A stretch of 64,000 bases of DNA. Source: Acidobacteriota bacterium. GTDB taxonomy: Bacteria > Acidobacteriota > Blastocatellia > Pyrinomonadales > Pyrinomonadaceae. The stretch spans positions 372,001-436,000 of the forward strand of contig JAFDVK010000012.1 of the NCBI GenBank assembly GCA_018269005.1, written 5' to 3'. This document shows positions 8,954-18,850 of the stretch, in pieces; the first letter of the stretch is position 1, and every line of letters starts with the position of its first letter. The position numbers and the translations under genes were made by a program. The notes below the pieces were generated by a model. It saw only the letters and a list, made by a program, of their open reading frames with translations. It made no database searches and was not told the DNA's origin.

Positions 8954-9973
8954 CTATGCTCCCGTGCAAACAAATAATTTCACTTCGTTTTCATAAGCGT
9001 TCATCAGATAATCAAATGATGGTCGGTATCCAAACTCTTCATTATGTAAATATGAGCCTCGAATGGTTTCGTCAAATACTTCGCTTTCGTCAAAAGCTCT
9101 TCCTAGTCGTTTACTCCACAATTTTGACATTTTCCTATTTCGTTCTGCTGTATATCTTGTCAAATTAATTAGTTTACACTTTTCTGATTTCGATAAGATT
9201 GTTGTGATTTCTATGATATGATTTAACTTGCCTTTCCAATCAAATGAATGCGACCAAGTGCCACTCTTCACATTTGGTAGTTTATATTCAAATGTATATT
9301 CATTATCAAGAAATGCTAAAAAAAGCAATGAAATTTCTTGGATTATTTCTTTGAGTTCATAGTTGTCAAGACTACTTTCAATTAATTTGTAGGCATAATT
9401 CGAGATTAAATTTGTGTGTGGCCTAAAATAGATTAAATCAAAACTCCCTGTTCTTTTGTATCTATTTATCATCTCGGACCTACTTAATAACCCCTTAAAA
9501 TCATTTAAATTCTTCTTCAGTTCGCTGAGATTTTCAAAAACAAAGTGGTCTGCAAAACCTCTTTTAATTATCCATTTCTCACCGTCAGTTAGGATCCCAA
9601 ATGTGCAGTTGAATAGCCCCATATAGTCAACTAATTGCTTATTAAATTGCTTGAGTCTGTTTGTGTCAATTTGTTTTGCTTTTTCTTCAACTACTGTAGC
9701 ATTACCGACACCAAAAGGTTTTATGACCAAATCAGGTCTTTTTACTTTTGGAATACCGCCTGTAAAGGTGTACTCATGTGCTAACTCACGAGGTACAAGA
9801 ATAGTTTTTTGCGAACAAATATCACTGGAATGCCAGTCAAGGATTAATGGACTGGTTAGCATGGGGTAAATTAGCTGGTCATGCCTTGTGGCTTCATTGT
9901 CATCGCCAGGATTTGTTAATAAGATATCTAATCTACTTTGTAGCTCGTCGAAAAATCTATCAGTCTCGTTCAT
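8954..9973 (-). CDS. Orphan HsdR-N-like PD-(D/E)xK protein, possible defence nuclease
   Basis: The 339-residue protein resembles the N-terminal nuclease domain of type I restriction R subunits. It has an acidic residue after the first helix (Glu27, in DDNEATRHDQLIYPML), then RPDLVI (Asp81), VVEEKAK (Glu96-x-Lys98) and a Q-x-x-x-Y pair (Gln113, Tyr117), the order and spacing of HsdR nucleases. After about residue 140 I recognise nothing. There is no helicase domain and no neighbouring methylase or specificity gene. Codon use is strongly AT-rich, unlike the neighbours, with an IS3 remnant downstream and tRNA-Ser upstream, so acquisition by transfer is likely. The function as defence is an inference. 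Confidence 0.65.
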   Translation of the reverse strand: MNETDRFFDELQSRLDILLTNPGDDNEATRHDQLIYPMLTSPLILDWHSSDICSQKTILVPRELAHEYTFTGGIPKVKRPDLVIKPFGVGNATVVEEKAKQIDTNRLKQFNKQLVDYMGLFNCTFGILTDGEKWIIKRGFADHFVFENLSELKKNLNDFKGLLSRSEMINRYKRTGSFDLIYFRPHTNLISNYAYKLIESSLDNYELKEIIQEISLLFLAFLDNEYTFEYKLPNVKSGTWSHSFDWKGKLNHIIEITTILSKSEKCKLINLTRYTAERNRKMSKLWSKRLGRAFDESEVFDETIRGSYLHNEEFGYRPSFDYLMNAYENEVKLFVCTGA

Positions 9974-10211
9974 GTAAAATTGTGCCTTACGTTTTACGTC
10001 TTGACGATGGTGGGCATTTGAAAAACGTCAGCCAAACATTTACACAAACGCCCAATTGGATTACAAATGTTAAGCCTATTAACTGTCAGCCAAACTATTC
10101 CCAATACGATTTGCCGTTCGGCTATATCGTCGTTAGTAACTCCATTGCCTGTCAAACCGAACAAAAGCTGAACAACGATTTGCAGTCGAAGTTTATTCCG
10201 CCTACCATGCT
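9974..10211. other. Upstream region of the orphan nuclease gene, no gene seen
   Basis: This is AT-rich sequence with two similar strings, GTCAGCCAAACATTTACACAA (10029 on) and CTGTCAGCCAAACTATTCCC (10084 on), about 56 bases apart. It probably contains the promoter of the nuclease gene. A 122-codon frame on the plus strand across 9847-10215 overlaps the nuclease gene and has no coding character. Confidence 0.35.
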
Positions 10212-10342
10212 CTAATTAATGATCTCGCCATCGCCTTTTGCGAGTTTTTCGCGCCACTCGTTGATGTTCTCGGGAGTTTGTTGTGCCCAATCGGTAACCT
10301 CGCCGACGATCTTTAATGGCGTTTGGGCTAAATTCCATTTGT
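10212..10342 (-). pseudogene. C-terminal remnant of an unidentified gene
   Basis: Between two stops on the minus strand, 42 codons read as plausible protein, including VTDWAQQTPENINEWREKLA and ending GDGEIIN, with no start codon. Base composition is back to that of the core genome. It looks like the tail of a gene cut by arrival of the AT-rich patch. I do not recognise the family. Confidence 0.35.
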
Positions 10343-10358
10343 ACTAGTGGGTCAGTGA

Positions 10359-10444
10359 TGGCGGAGAGGACAGGACTCGAACCTGCAAGCGGTCACCCGC
10401 GGTAGTTTTCAAGACTACTGCCTTACCAATTAGGCTACCTCTCC
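10359..10444 (-). tRNA. tRNA-Ser (UGA)
   Basis: The minus strand folds as a class II tRNA: acceptor GGAGAGG/CCTCTCC, D-stem GCC/GGC, anticodon loop CT-TGA-AA (anticodon at 10409-10411), long variable arm GCGG-GTGA-CCGC, T-arm with TTCGAGT, discriminator G and encoded CCA. Its 3' end points to the AT-rich patch at 8.8-10.2 kb, the usual arrangement for an integration target. Confidence 0.95.
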
Positions 10445-10520
10445 GCATTGGCTGAGGAACTTAAGAATATATCGCATCGGACGCGAAAAAACTAGCCAAT
10501 TCGCCATGAACGGGATCCTT

Positions 10521-10612
10521 GCGTGCTTTGCGGCTTCTTTGCGGTCTTTGCGTTTAAATGGAAGAGAAAAACGCAAAGTTCGCAAAGGAACGAAGACGCA
10601 AAGTTCGCAGAG
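10521..10612. repeat. CGCAAAG/CTTTGCG inverted repeat
   Basis: Multiple copies of CTTTGCG on the left and CGCAAAG on the right pair as a long imperfect hairpin (best arms 10537-10555 and 10569-10587). The same family occurs at 50630-50735. It is an intergenic repeat with no coding content. Confidence 0.65.
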
Positions 10613-10614
10613 CC

Positions 10615-10775
10615 GAGGCTCAGACCTTGCACTTAGCACCTATTACTTTTTACTTATTTCGGAACTGACTAACAAAAGAACCCAGTCGGTTCTGGGGTCA
10701 CAGATCCCCAAGTGTTAAGTCGTCGCTCACGGTTCTGACAGAACTGACTGCCCGCTGACGCAGGCGGTTCTGACA
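10615..10775. repeat. Dispersed repeat with GAGGCTC..ACTTATTTCGGAAC..GGTTCTGAC blocks
   Basis: Three blocks appear in order: GAGGCTCAGACCT (10615-10627), ACTTATTTCGGAAC (10652-10665) and GGTTCTGAC (twice, around 10732-10778). The same blocks in the same order occur at 32463-32580. No gene is seen. Confidence 0.5.
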
Positions 10776-10778
10776 GGA

Positions 10779-10810
10779 GTGCCCTTACTAACGTGCGGGC
10801 TTGCGGCAAC
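10779..10810 (-). repeat. Solitary REP-like unit of the RAYT family
   Basis: The string GTGCCCTTACTAACGTGCGG followed by GCTTGCGGCAAC matches the reverse complement of the RAYT flanking units at 785-1012. It has the GCCC...GGGC stem version, as in the unit at 877. This copy is 9 kb from the transposase gene. Confidence 0.65.
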
Positions 10811-10834
10811 TGACCCCTGACCACGGTTCTTAGT

Positions 10835-11344
10835 TCAATTTGCGAGGAGCGAATTGATCTTTGTTTCGAGCTGCTGCGTGTGGTCCCAGCCGCTGTCTTT
10901 GAATGCGATATTGCCCCGCGAATCGATCAAAAAGTAGGCCGGAAAGCCCATATCGAGGTTGCCTTCCTTGTCGCGGTCGGCGTATTTAAGGACGACCTCA
11001 AAGCTGTCAGAGATCACGCGAAAATCAAATGGATGCTTTTTGAGAAATAGGTTGATTCGGCTCGCGGGCTCCATGGAAAGCGCGATGAGTTCGACGTTCT
11101 TGCCCTTAAGCCGAGCGCTCATTTCGTTCAGCTTTGGGATCTCGCTCTGGCAGATCGCGCACCTCGTTGACCAGAACGTGACGAGCACGACCTTGCCTTG
11201 AGCCTGTGCGAGATCGAACTGGTTCCCGTCGATCGATTCTGTCGCAAAGGCAGGCGCACGCTCGCCGACCTGCAAGCGGTTCTGCGCGACAGCAGGCAGA
11301 CATAGAGCTGCAAGAATTGCCAGAAAGATGAGGACGTTACGCAT
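10835..11344 (-). CDS. Exported thiol-disulfide oxidoreductase, TlpA/ResA-like
   Basis: The 169-residue protein starts with a signal peptide (MRNVLIFLAILAALCLPAVA) and has a thioredoxin-like AlkA/TSA fold with the active site WSTRCAICQSEIPKL (Cys-Ala-Ile-Cys at about 62-65). Family members reduce or rearrange disulfides outside the cytoplasm, for example in cytochrome c maturation. The missing Pro in the CxxC (CAIC instead of CEPC/CGPC) is unusual. It is a single gene between repeat-rich spacers, with no cytochrome biogenesis gene beside it. Confidence 0.88.
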   Translation of the reverse strand: MRNVLIFLAILAALCLPAVAQNRLQVGERAPAFATESIDGNQFDLAQAQGKVVLVTFWSTRCAICQSEIPKLNEMSARLKGKNVELIALSMEPASRINLFLKKHPFDFRVISDSFEVVLKYADRDKEGNLDMGFPAYFLIDSRGNIAFKDSGWDHTQQLETKINSLLAN

Positions 11345-11725
11345 TTTCGTTCAAGATCGGGGGTGAGCGTCTCTTCGCGAGACATTCGGGGCTCGCGCCC
11401 CATATTATTAAAAAAGTTTTAACGCTGCAAATTCTCCAGATTTTTCGCTTTGCCTTCCGCGCGTCCTTCAAAATGGGCCGTTCAGGCGTTTTGTCCATTT
11501 TGTTCGTTTTGTGCGGTTTGTGTCATTTTGTGCGGTTTGTGTCGATCTGTGCGGTTTGTGCTGTTAAGGGCAGAGGCAGTTCGTTAAGATAGCGAACGGT
11601 GGAAGTCGGCGGTGAAGACCGACTCCCGAAATCGTATGCGGAACTTGGCTCTAAACTCACGATCGAACAGCAGGCAAGCAATGCTGCGCATCTGCGGCGT
11701 GCTAAACTTTATCCTTTGCTTTGCA
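11345..11725. repeat. Intergenic spacer with TTTTGTGCGGTTTGTG repeats
   Basis: At 11497-11563 a unit with GTGCGGTTTGTG occurs three times at about 20-base spacing, in a run of TTTTGT strings. The same motif occurs at 34080-34115. A GC hairpin GGGGC-TCGC-GCCCC lies at 11388-11401. A possible -10 for recF (TAAACT) is near 11702. No gene is seen. Confidence 0.55.
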
Positions 11726-12826
11726 ATGCAGCTCAAGTCCATTAGCGCCTCAAATTTTAGGAACTTAAAAGGTGAGATCGTCTTTGACGACGGCCTCAAT
11801 GTCTTTTTTGGTGCCAATGGCGAGGGCAAGACAAATTGGATCGAGGCGATCGATCTTCTTGCGACGACACGATCTTTTCGCACTTCGAAGCTAACTGAGA
11901 CGGTCGCTTTCGGGGAGCGTTTGGCGATAGTTTCGGGTCAGGTCGCGGATTCGCCGGAAGTTACGCGAAAGCTGCAGGTCGCGATCGACGGTAATACCAA
12001 AATACTGACGATAAACGACAAAAAAGAGGCCGCGTCGCGGTATCTCGGCCATCTTTTCGCTGTCAGATTCACCGCCGATGAACTCGAGATCGTCCGCGGT
12101 ACGCCGGAGGCACGCCGCCGCTTCCTTGACGCCGGGATCACGGGGCTTCACCCGCCATTTGTACAGGTCGCTGCGGACTACGCGCGTGTCATTCGGCAGA
12201 AGAATTCGCTGCTGCAGACGGCTCGCGACGAGGGCTGGACGGTCGAAAAGACCGGCGAGCTTCTTGAGCCGTGGAATGAGCAGCTTTCGCGGCTCGCAAC
12301 CCATATTCACCGAGCCCGCGTGCGTTTTGTCGAGCGGCTGAACGAGGTGCTCGAACGCAGGCTCTTTGGCCGCGAAGAGGTCGCGATCCGCTATGCATCT
12401 TCGCTCGAAGGGAAAGGCGATCTTTCGGCGTACGGCGAACTGATAAAAGAGAGGCTCAAGCTTCGCGTGCAGGCCGAGCTTGTCGCAGGACACGCGCTTA
12501 TAGGAACGCATCGCGACGATCTTGAGATCACTTTTGACGGACACGACCTGCGAAAGTTCGGCTCGGCCGGCCAGCAGCGAAGCGCTCTTCTGATCCTGCT
12601 GCTTGCCGAGGTCACGGTCTTTGAGGCGACGCGCGGCGAATTTCCGCTCTTCCTGATCGACGACATCGATGCCGAACTCGACTATCAACGGATCGCAAAT
12701 CTGCTCGATTTTCTCGCCGGCAAGACACAAACTTTCGTTACGACGTCGAAGGAGAGTTTTGTCGAGCGTTTTGGGGCCGGAGCGAGGGTTTTTGGCGTCC
12801 TTCACGGAGCGGCCGAAGCTCGATAA
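11726..12826 (+). CDS. recF: DNA replication and repair protein RecF
   Basis: The ATG at 11726 gives 366 residues, the normal RecF length; the open frame runs further upstream but only through non-conserved sequence. Walker A is FGANGEGKTN (Lys35), the ABC signature is FGSAGQQRSALL, and Walker B is PLFLIDDIDAEL. RecF binds gaps in DNA with RecR and RecO to load RecA. It is followed by gyrB after 173 bases, a remnant of the common dnaA-dnaN-recF-gyrB order, but dnaA and dnaN are not here. Confidence 0.95.
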   Translation: MQLKSISASNFRNLKGEIVFDDGLNVFFGANGEGKTNWIEAIDLLATTRSFRTSKLTETVAFGERLAIVSGQVADSPEVTRKLQVAIDGNTKILTINDKKEAASRYLGHLFAVRFTADELEIVRGTPEARRRFLDAGITGLHPPFVQVAADYARVIRQKNSLLQTARDEGWTVEKTGELLEPWNEQLSRLATHIHRARVRFVERLNEVLERRLFGREEVAIRYASSLEGKGDLSAYGELIKERLKLRVQAELVAGHALIGTHRDDLEITFDGHDLRKFGSAGQQRSALLILLLAEVTVFEATRGEFPLFLIDDIDAELDYQRIANLLDFLAGKTQTFVTTSKESFVERFGAGARVFGVLHGAAEAR

Positions 12827-12963
12827 ATTCGATGTTTCACGCTTGCTTCGGGCTGTGTTTTATGGCCAAAAAGTGGTAAAATAATGACTTGAAAGCAGCA
12901 TGTGTTTCTCATCCCTTTCGATGTACCGCCCGCTCACGGCAAAGACACGCATAACTTGTTTAG

Positions 12964-15414
<2,451 letters not shown>

Positions 15415-15469
15415 TTGAAATACGAGGGCAAGCCGGGAAGCTCTAGCCCACTTGAGTTATTGAAAATAA

Positions 15470-15847
15470 ATGAAATTTGCTCGCTATTCCTTTTTATTTG
15501 CAGGAATTGCGGGGCTGCTCGTCCTGCTCCCACAATTCTTCCTTGAGGCAAAGGTCGGTGTTGATATGCCGCCCGCGATCACGCATCCCGAATTCTATTA
15601 CGGGTTCCTCGGACTTGCGACCGTCTTTCAATTCATCTTCTTCCTGATCGCGTTCGACCCTAGCTCGTTCCGGCTGCTGATCCCGATCGCGATATTCGAA
15701 AAGGTGAGCTTCGGTATTCCGTGCCTGATCCTTTACCTGACAGGACGAATGGCCGTCGGCGGATTCTTCCTCGGCGGAATGCTCGACCTCATCTTTGCCG
15801 TGGTCTTTACCATCGCCCTCGTCAAGGTGATACAAGGAAAACCGTAG
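15470..15847 (+). CDS. Small membrane protein, four predicted helices
   Basis: The 125-residue protein is mostly hydrophobic, with segments at about residues 5-25, 43-62, 67-90 and 95-120. I do not recognise a family with certainty; it looks like the small DUF-type membrane proteins found next to oxidoreductases. It follows gyrB by 55 bases on the same strand but is unlikely to share its function. It is convergent with the saccharopine dehydrogenase-like gene, 27 bases away. Confidence 0.7.
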   Translation: MKFARYSFLFAGIAGLLVLLPQFFLEAKVGVDMPPAITHPEFYYGFLGLATVFQFIFFLIAFDPSSFRLLIPIAIFEKVSFGIPCLILYLTGRMAVGGFFLGGMLDLIFAVVFTIALVKVIQGKP

Positions 15848-15874
15848 AAAATACCGGCAAACCTCCTGACGCTA

Positions 15875-16921
15875 TTAGTTGATATCGACGCGGGAGACGC
15901 CGTTGATTTCGAGGATAAGGTCGGGGCCGTAGGCTTTTGCGGGTGTTTGGTAGCCGGTGGTGAAATCGCCATCCAGTATCTTCTCGATGATGTTTAGTGA
16001 CGTGATCGCGGTTAGCGTGTACGCCTCGGGGCATTGTTGTCGGGCCTCGACGCGGCTGCCGTCCGCATCGCACGCTTCGCCCCACATCAAAGTTTTGCCG
16101 CGTGCGCGCTGTTCGTCCGACGGGCCGCCGCTCGGGACATTCTTCTGCAGAACTTTCTGAAGAAACTTTTTAGAAAGCAACCAGCCGATATGCCGGCTGA
16201 GTTTGAGCATCCTGAGCTGTGACGTAGGAACGGCAGTGTAAACCTCGATATTCGGGATGCTGGTCGAATGATATGCCGTCGCAACGTCGCCCCAGGGAAT
16301 CGTGACGGTGGTTTCTTCGCCTTCGCCCAGATCGATCTTGCGGGTCTTCCAACCGGCGGGCACGGACGTTATCTCTCCGCCGATCCGAACAGCCCCGCCG
16401 CGGCCGATGTTCATCAACATCGTTGCCTTCGTACCATGCGAAAGGCGGCCGACGTTTCGGAACGCAAGCGTCAGATGCGTCGCCGTCGGCAGGCGGCTTT
16501 TTAGATGAAGCGCGAGACAATCGGACGGCACTACATCAAAACCAACGCCGGGCATCAGCATCACGCCGGCCTCGCTCGCTCTTGCGTCCATCTGAGCGCA
16601 GGCCTCGAAAACCTCGATCTCGCCGGTTATGTCCGTGTAGTGCGTTCGGGTGCGAAGACACGCCTCGACCATCGGCTTACTCGTGATCGAGAACGGCCCG
16701 GCACAATGCAGCACCGCATCGACCTCTTCGAGAGCCGCATCCAGCCGCGAAGTCTCATCAAGCGCGAATACGCGGTGTTCGAGATGATGCTTGGCCGCGA
16801 GAGCTTCGATCGCGTTCGAATTCCGCCCCGCCAAGATCGGCTTTAACCCACGCTCAACCGCGTACCGCGTGATCAACTCGCCCGTGTAGCCATTCGCTCC
16901 GTAGATAAGAAAATTCGACAT
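15875..16921 (-). CDS. Saccharopine dehydrogenase-like / trans-acting enoyl reductase family protein
   Basis: The 348-residue protein begins with a Rossmann motif (FLIYGANGYTGELI, residues 4-17) typical of the Sacchrp_dh_NADP family, followed by VLHCAGPFSITSKPMVEAC and HYTDITGEIEVFE, both conserved in this family. Relatives include the mycobacterial trans-acting enoyl reductase and many uncharacterised membrane-associated reductases. True saccharopine dehydrogenase is less likely because the lysine-pathway C-terminal domain is absent. The upstream RhuM gene ends next to its start codon, so the two may be co-transcribed. Confidence 0.85.
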   Translation of the reverse strand: MSNFLIYGANGYTGELITRYAVERGLKPILAGRNSNAIEALAAKHHLEHRVFALDETSRLDAALEEVDAVLHCAGPFSITSKPMVEACLRTRTHYTDITGEIEVFEACAQMDARASEAGVMLMPGVGFDVVPSDCLALHLKSRLPTATHLTLAFRNVGRLSHGTKATMLMNIGRGGAVRIGGEITSVPAGWKTRKIDLGEGEETTVTIPWGDVATAYHSTSIPNIEVYTAVPTSQLRMLKLSRHIGWLLSKKFLQKVLQKNVPSGGPSDEQRARGKTLMWGEACDADGSRVEARQQCPEAYTLTAITSLNIIEKILDGDFTTGYQTPAKAYGPDLILEINGVSRVDIN

Positions 16922-17965
16922 CTAAGCCTCGCTGCCTTCACCCGGATCGCGAGCGTCGAGTTTCATCGATTTTTTGTTCTTGGAGGATCTCCGTTTCGAC
17001 GGCAGTTGTTTTATAAAGCGGTCAAAATCACCCTCGGTATTCGTCGCCTGTTTCAAATTGAAGGCCTCAAATTCCTTTTCGGCCTTTTTGATCGCCAACT
17101 CGTGTGAGACCTTTCCGGCATGTTCCAGGACGTTTCGATCATTTAACTTTAGAAAGCCATGGAGTTTGTCGATCCAGTCCTTCATATACATCGGCAAACG
17201 GCGCATTGCCTGGCCTTCAGCAAAAACAAGATACTGTTCGACCAAGTTATTCAGGGCCAGAAGCTCTTCCTCAGCAAGATAGTTCTTGGCTATGCCGATG
17301 TCCTGTTTTCTCGGACGTGCTCCGCGCCAGTTTGTCAGTCCCATATTGTTTTTCTTACCGTTTGCCCGACTGTGAATTATCTCAGCCGCTGTTTTCCCCG
17401 TGATCGCCCAGTGCATCTTGTTCTGAACCGTCTGAAAGAACAGGATGCTGCGTTCATCGGTCGGATCGTAATCAACGCTGGTGGCGTAAATATCGGTTAT
17501 CTTTTGATAGAAACGGCGTTCGGACGTCCGAATGTCCTGAATGCGTCTGAGGAGTTCTTCAAAATAATCAAAAGGCAGATCTGGGTTCTTCAGACGCTCG
17601 TCGTCGAGCATAAATCCCTTAACTATATACTCGCGAATATGAAATGTCGCCCACTGGCGAAAACGTGTCGCCACCAAAGATCTAATTCGGTAGCCCACCG
17701 AAATAATGGCGTCGAGGTTGTAGAAGGCCGTTTGGTAATTCTTGCCGTCTGCGGCAGTTGTAAAGAATTTCTTTACAACTAAATTCTCGTCTAATTCGCC
17801 TTCTTCAAAAATATTTCGCAAATGTTGACCGATATTCTGCTTCGTGGTCTGAAAGAGTTTGGCCATTAGTGCTTGCGTAAGCCAGACGGTCTCGTTTTCG
17901 AGCCGCACATCCAGCTTCGTCTCGCCGCTCTCTGTTGTATAAATAATGATCTGCGAAGTGCTCAT
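16922..17965 (-). CDS. RhuM family protein
   Basis: The 347-residue protein matches the RhuM family throughout: an N-terminal WLTQALMAKLFQTTKQNIGQ helix-turn-helix-like segment, the phage-antirepressor-like stretch FYNLDAIISVGYRIRS, and the charged C-terminal half. RhuM was first named from a Salmonella pathogenicity island; the molecular role is unknown. The N-terminal part resembles KilA/ORF6N-type antirepressor regions. Family members are scattered and mobile, often near restriction or toxin genes. Here it lies between housekeeping genes. The C-terminus is lysine/serine rich and likely disordered. Confidence 0.88.
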   Translation of the reverse strand: MSTSQIIIYTTESGETKLDVRLENETVWLTQALMAKLFQTTKQNIGQHLRNIFEEGELDENLVVKKFFTTAADGKNYQTAFYNLDAIISVGYRIRSLVATRFRQWATFHIREYIVKGFMLDDERLKNPDLPFDYFEELLRRIQDIRTSERRFYQKITDIYATSVDYDPTDERSILFFQTVQNKMHWAITGKTAAEIIHSRANGKKNNMGLTNWRGARPRKQDIGIAKNYLAEEELLALNNLVEQYLVFAEGQAMRRLPMYMKDWIDKLHGFLKLNDRNVLEHAGKVSHELAIKKAEKEFEAFNLKQATNTEGDFDRFIKQLPSKRRSSKNKKSMKLDARDPGEGSEA

Positions 17966-18051
17966 TGCTATATCAGTGTAAGTTCGATCCTGCCTTTTCT
18001 GTAACCGAAGCCCGCCGGTTTTTGAGCCTCCGATAAAATGACCCGAAGGTA

Positions 18052-18744
18052 CTAGAAGAGTGGCCGGCTTATTGCCTGAGTCCGGGCCAGGTCAAGTAAG
18101 AAATCTTTGCGTGCGATCTCTTTTGCGCCGAGGGCTTTGAGGTGCGGGGTCATCACTTGGATATCGAGCCAGGTCGAGCCTCGGGAGCGCAGATGATCGA
18201 TGAGGAAAAGGAGCGCGAGCTTTGAGGCGTTCGGTTCGCGGTGGAACATCGATTCGCCGCTAAAAACGCCGCCGGAATCGACGCCGTAAAGCCCGCCGAC
18301 GAGTTCGCCGCTCGCATTCCAGGCCTCGACGCAGTGCACGAAACCGGCCTCGTGAGCTTCCGTAAATACATCGATGAATTCGCGTGTGATCCAGGTGCCC
18401 GGCTGGTCGGGACGATCGCTTGCGGCACAAGCTTCGATCACGCCGCGAAAATCGCGGTCGATCGTGAAGGTGAATTCACTTTGGCGACGAGCTTTTGCAA
18501 GACTTCGCGGTATTTTTAGCTCATCAAAAAAGAGCACGGCACGCGGGTCCGGCGAATGCCACGGCAGCGGAAGGCCGGGCGTGCTCCACGGGAATATGCC
18601 TTTCGAATATGCCTCGCGGACATTCTCAAGAGTCAGCGGCGTGCCGTACGCAACGACATCTTCCGACCGATATAGATGCTCGCCGATCTCGACCCATGTC
18701 CGAAAATCGTAATCGAGCGGATCGGGGAATGTCTCTCGCAGCAT
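18052..18744 (-). CDS. aat: Leucyl/phenylalanyl-tRNA-protein transferase
   Basis: The 230-residue protein has the family motifs YSKGIFPWS (about residues 48-56), WHSPDPRAVL, GTWITREF and VDSGGVFSGESMFHREPNASKLAL (given here only as landmarks). Aat attaches Leu or Phe to N-terminal Arg/Lys of proteins, marking them for ClpAP via ClpS (N-end rule). Start and length agree with the family. It is a single gene on the minus strand, with a hairpin repeat between it and the MATE gene. Confidence 0.94.
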   Translation of the reverse strand: MLRETFPDPLDYDFRTWVEIGEHLYRSEDVVAYGTPLTLENVREAYSKGIFPWSTPGLPLPWHSPDPRAVLFFDELKIPRSLAKARRQSEFTFTIDRDFRGVIEACAASDRPDQPGTWITREFIDVFTEAHEAGFVHCVEAWNASGELVGGLYGVDSGGVFSGESMFHREPNASKLALLFLIDHLRSRGSTWLDIQVMTPHLKALGAKEIARKDFLLDLARTQAISRPLF

Positions 18745-18794
18745 AGAAAAGTTTTACCACAGAAAAATGACAAAAGCGGAGTATTGGCCGCCGA

Positions 18795-18845
18795 TCAACG
18801 CGGATGACGCGGAAAATTCGCCTTTCCGCGTTCATCCGCGGTCAA
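18795..18845. repeat. CGCGGATGACGCGG inverted repeat
   Basis: AACGCGGATGACGCGGAAA (18797-18815) pairs with TTTCCGCGTTCATCCGCGG (18823-18841) with one bulged base, forming a strong hairpin. It belongs to the CCGCGGAT-type intergenic repeats common in such genomes and may stop transcription coming from the MATE gene start side. Confidence 0.6.
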
Positions 18846-18850
18846 TATTC

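Noticed and set aside
8500..8960. Duplicate of the tRNA-Ser 3' end as attachment site at the far edge of the AT-rich patch
   Set aside because: The best string (near 8689, GGCGGAAG...TCGAACTCGAG) matches only in scattered bases; no convincing repeat of 12 or more bases was found.
9847..10215. 122-codon open frame on the plus strand
   Set aside because: It overlaps the start of the nuclease gene in antisense, has no ribosome site and no protein-like pattern.
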